Assembly (NCBI GenBank): GCA_016708315.1
Contig: JADJGC010000023.1
Location: forward strand, 186,001-250,000
Direction of reading: 5' to 3'
Length of the DNA stretch: 64,000 bases
DNA from: a bacterium
GTDB taxonomy: Bacteria; Zixibacteria; MSB-5A5; CAIYYT01
The position numbers and the translations under genes are program-made. Each line of letters begins with the position of its first letter. Within the stretch, counting starts at the first letter, position 1. Of this stretch, positions 61,874 through 64,000 are shown in pieces. The notes below the pieces were generated by a model. It ran no database searches, was not told the DNA's origin, and saw only the letters and a program-made list of their open reading frames with translations.

Positions 61874-62623
61874 GTGTCCGAAACAAATCCCATCTCGAAT
61901 GATTCAGGGATGAATCGCAGAGACTTTATCGAAAACGCCGCCATCATCAGCGCCGCCGCCGTATTGGTGCCCGGACTGCTGGGCGAACAACTCGCGCAGG
62001 CGCAAACAGTCGATGCTTACGCTTTGCCGCCTCTTCCGTATGCCTACGACGCCCTCGAACCGCACATCGACAAGATGACGATGGAAATCCACCATAGCAA
62101 ACACCACGCTGCCTATGTCAATAATCTCAACAAAGCGCTGGAGAAATACCCCGAGTTGAAGAAGCAGTCGCCGCAAGACCTCGTTCGCAAACAAGGCACC
62201 ATGCCCGATGCGATTCACTCGGCAGTCCGCGATCACGGCGGCGGACATGTAAACCACACATTCTTCTGGACTATCATGGGACCAAATGCCGGCGGCGATC
62301 CGGGCGGCGAAATCGCCGCCGCAATTACAGCCGAGTACGGCGATATTGCAAAGTTCCGCGAAGAATTCGGCAAGTTTGCTGCCGGGCGCTTTGGCTCAGG
62401 CTGGGCATGGCTCGTTTACAGCGATCGCGAACTCAAGCTCACTTCGACCGCCAATCAGGATAGCCCGCTTTCATATGGACAGACGCCGATTCTGGGAATC
62501 GACGTCTGGGAACACGCATATTACTTGAAGTATCAGAACCGCCGCGCCGACTACATTGGCGCTTGGTGGAATGTCGTCAACTGGGACGCAGTCAACAAAA
62601 TTTACGTCACTGCGTCAAAATAA
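61874..62623 (+). CDS. Superoxide dismutase (Fe/Mn) with Tat-type signal
   Basis: 249 residues from a GTG at 61874, with CAGGAG at 61862-61867; an ATG at 61856 gives six more. The N-terminus has MNRRDFIENAAIISAAAVLV, a twin-arginine-like motif and hydrophobic stretch, so it is exported folded. The enzyme body (from YALPPLPYAYDALEPHIDKM) has His ligands in HHSKHHAAYVNNL, GGGHVNHTFFW, and the Asp/His of LGIDVWEHAYYLKYQNRRADY. The GGGHVNHTFFW and GIDVWEHAY wording suggests manganese or cambialistic use. An extracytoplasmic SOD near ferritin-like and haem proteins points to oxidative-stress defence at the envelope. Confidence 0.9.
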   Translation: MSETNPISNDSGMNRRDFIENAAIISAAAVLVPGLLGEQLAQAQTVDAYALPPLPYAYDALEPHIDKMTMEIHHSKHHAAYVNNLNKALEKYPELKKQSPQDLVRKQGTMPDAIHSAVRDHGGGHVNHTFFWTIMGPNAGGDPGGEIAAAITAEYGDIAKFREEFGKFAAGRFGSGWAWLVYSDRELKLTSTANQDSPLSYGQTPILGIDVWEHAYYLKYQNRRADYIGAWWNVVNWDAVNKIYVTASK

Positions 62624-62627
62624 CCGC

Positions 62628-64000
62628 CTACCAGTCGTAGACGCAACCCGGACAACAAGTCTCCGGCGGATTTCCACCGCCAAAGATATAGATGATTCCG
62701 TCAATGGCATCCGAGATCGTGACAGCACAGTCGCAATTGAAATCGCCCTGACATTCTGACGCTGGCGCCGGTCCGCCTCCAAAAACATAGGCGATCACAC
62801 GAACGATGTCCGAAATAGTTATGGTACCACTATTATCCGCATCGCCGTGAAGACAACAGTTCGATGGCAATGTCAAGATGAGATCATGATCCTTGGCGAA
62901 CTTGTATCCCATATCGACTGTCCTTGTCAATTCCGAAGACGGCACCGAATTCTCTGCGGCAAGTATGACAACGAATTTCAGCGTGTCGTTGGCGGCACCG
63001 TTGATACTCGCGTCGCGGTAAATGGTCAGGACACTGCTGAGGTCTTCGACCGACCCATATGTCGTATACTGGCCGTTTGACAGAGACTCCATCTGATTCC
63101 AAAGATCTGCCGCGACGTAGTCGGTCGTAGGATAAACATGTGTCGGACTATCCCAAACAAATCCGCCGACTATCGGCTGACCATCTTCGCGGTAAGCCGC
63201 AATAGCGCCATAATTCTCTACCGTAGGACCAAATTTCAACCCGCGCTGGTACAGCATCTGCCTGCCCGCGTCAAATCCGCCCGTATTGTCGGAACCGGTG
63301 TCAGCCGGCACATCCCAATCGCAGGCAAACCCGACAGTGAGATTGTTGACCACACCAAGGGAATCGCTGGTACCTTTGTACAACTTGAAACTCGCTACCA
63401 TGAAATTGCAGCTGTCCGGGTGTTTCGGAGCATAGTAATCGACCGAATAGCCAACCGTCGCGTCCCGATTGTTGCCTCTTCCTGAAATCCTGCGATACCC
63501 GGTAGCCGATGTCGAATCAAAGGTCTCGAGTCCAATTCCAATTAGTATCCCCGGAACATTTGGCGGAACTCCGCAGGATGAATGCGGTGGCTTGTAAATC
63601 GACCAACTCATATCGTCAGCCGCGGTGCCAAGAACCAGCGATCCATCATAAATAAAGTGCGCGTTGTCGCTGAAATAGGTGAAGCCGCGCGTCGAGTTCT
63701 GTGCTCCGACACGAGCCGTCCTGTCGGTGTGCAGCGTCGCACAGCTCGTCCGCAGATTCGGATATGGCGGATCGCAAAACGTCTCAAAGTTGTACAGATC
63801 CACCGCCAGGCTGGCAGTATCTATCCACCGCCCATTGTCGTACTCAAAATGAACTATCGCCTTGAAAAGACCCTGAGTTATCGGTCCCGTCGCCCGCATC
63901 GTGGCCAAAGCAGTGTTAACGCACCCAACCGGAACCGACCCAGTTGCCGGTTGCGACGGAAAATCGAGCCAACCCGATCCGTTCAGATACTCGATGCTCC
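62628..64000 (-). CDS. Secreted protein with C-terminal dockerin-like repeats, 5' end beyond window
   Basis: At least 457 residues are in the window; the frame stays open to base 64000, so the true start is outside. The N-terminal part seen (SIEYLNGSGWLDFPSQPATG; FEYDNGRWIDTASLAVDLYN) is beta-rich and unrecognised; Ser/Thr- and Asp-rich strands with scattered Cys suggest an extracellular domain. The C-terminus has two dockerin-like Ca loops, GDADNSGTITISDIVRVIAY and GDFNCDCAVTISDAIDGIIY, followed by FGGGxxP, as in the protein at 28308. It reads from a TTG at 63908 only if the upstream in-frame codons are ignored; I see no reason to stop there. Confidence 0.75.
   Translation of the reverse strand, partial: SIEYLNGSGWLDFPSQPATGSVPVGCVNTALATMRATGPITQGLFKAIVHFEYDNGRWIDTASLAVDLYNFETFCDPPYPNLRTSCATLHTDRTARVGAQNSTRGFTYFSDNAHFIYDGSLVLGTAADDMSWSIYKPPHSSCGVPPNVPGILIGIGLETFDSTSATGYRRISGRGNNRDATVGYSVDYYAPKHPDSCNFMVASFKLYKGTSDSLGVVNNLTVGFACDWDVPADTGSDNTGGFDAGRQMLYQRGLKFGPTVENYGAIAAYREDGQPIVGGFVWDSPTHVYPTTDYVAADLWNQMESLSNGQYTTYGSVEDLSSVLTIYRDASINGAANDTLKFVVILAAENSVPSSELTRTVDMGYKFAKDHDLILTLPSNCCLHGDADNSGTITISDIVRVIAYVFGGGPAPASECQGDFNCDCAVTISDAIDGIIYIFGGGNPPETCCPGCVYDW

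Overview
The window is about 64 kb of dense bacterial chromosome with moderate GC content. It most likely comes from a Gram-negative member of the FCB side of the tree, and 'Candidatus Zixibacteria' or a relative is my best guess. The support is: two secreted proteins ending in paired dockerin-like repeats with an I(F)GGGPAP signature; two large CBM9-like/DUF5916 outer-membrane barrels; several lipoproteins and small barrels; a YbbR protein; and FG-GAP and two-component-type propeller proteins. The lineage is inferred from protein style, because no rRNA gene is present. TGA, TAA and TAG all act as ordinary stops. ATG, GTG and TTG starts are all used, often with a clear Shine-Dalgarno and 4-bp gene overlaps.

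Layout. 1-4.1 kb: start of hisS and a VanZ-like gene on the minus strand, then a plus-strand nucleotide-sugar operon (gmd, rmd, UDP-HexNAc dehydrogenase) closed by a strong terminator. 4.2-17.8 kb: two DUF5916 barrels flank a minus-strand two-component system and a divergent PDZ / NEW3-like / ABC ATPase / two-permease operon. Four direct repeats with an exact 10-bp period lie between the two operons. 18-28 kb: CorA, an EamA transporter, a GNAT acetyltransferase, an LpxH-like phosphoesterase, a divergent GlpX-like phosphatase, an aspartase fused to a cyclic-nucleotide-binding domain, MarC and envelope proteins. 28.3-33 kb: a dockerin-bearing sugar dehydrogenase, then a surface-polysaccharide cluster (glycosyltransferase, flippase, acyltransferase). 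33-38 kb: DUF302, a transsulfuration pair (cbs and a cystathionine gamma-type enzyme), and an SDR-PTPS-SDR pterin-like operon whose first gene is frameshifted.

38-44.3 kb: a duplicated-domain lipoprotein, tRNA-Arg(ACG), an H1-like basic protein, an uncharacterised frameshifted gene, a run of very small zinc-ribbon and membrane proteins, and a Cys-rich protein. 44.3-51 kb: tsaD, YbbR, a zinc-ribbon protein, an FG-GAP protein, a frameshifted propeller protein and an M20 amidohydrolase. 51-57 kb: lipoproteins, murQ, a HEAT-repeat protein, and an HD-GYP protein interrupted by an in-frame TGA. 57-64 kb: a haem-motif/porin hybrid, a CX4CH lipoprotein, YceI, a ferritin-like protein, proline catabolism (pruA), a Tat-type superoxide dismutase and the 3' part of a second dockerin protein.

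Four genes are disrupted. One of the frameshifts sits at a T4 run and one at a C4/G4 run, which makes assembly error a serious alternative to real gene decay. The most interesting items are the phased repeat array at 8914-8950, the cNMP-binding aspartase, the GlpX-like protein that keeps most but not all metal ligands, the HEAT/HD-GYP pair sharing an N-terminal module, the haem-porin cluster and the SDR-PTPS-SDR operon.
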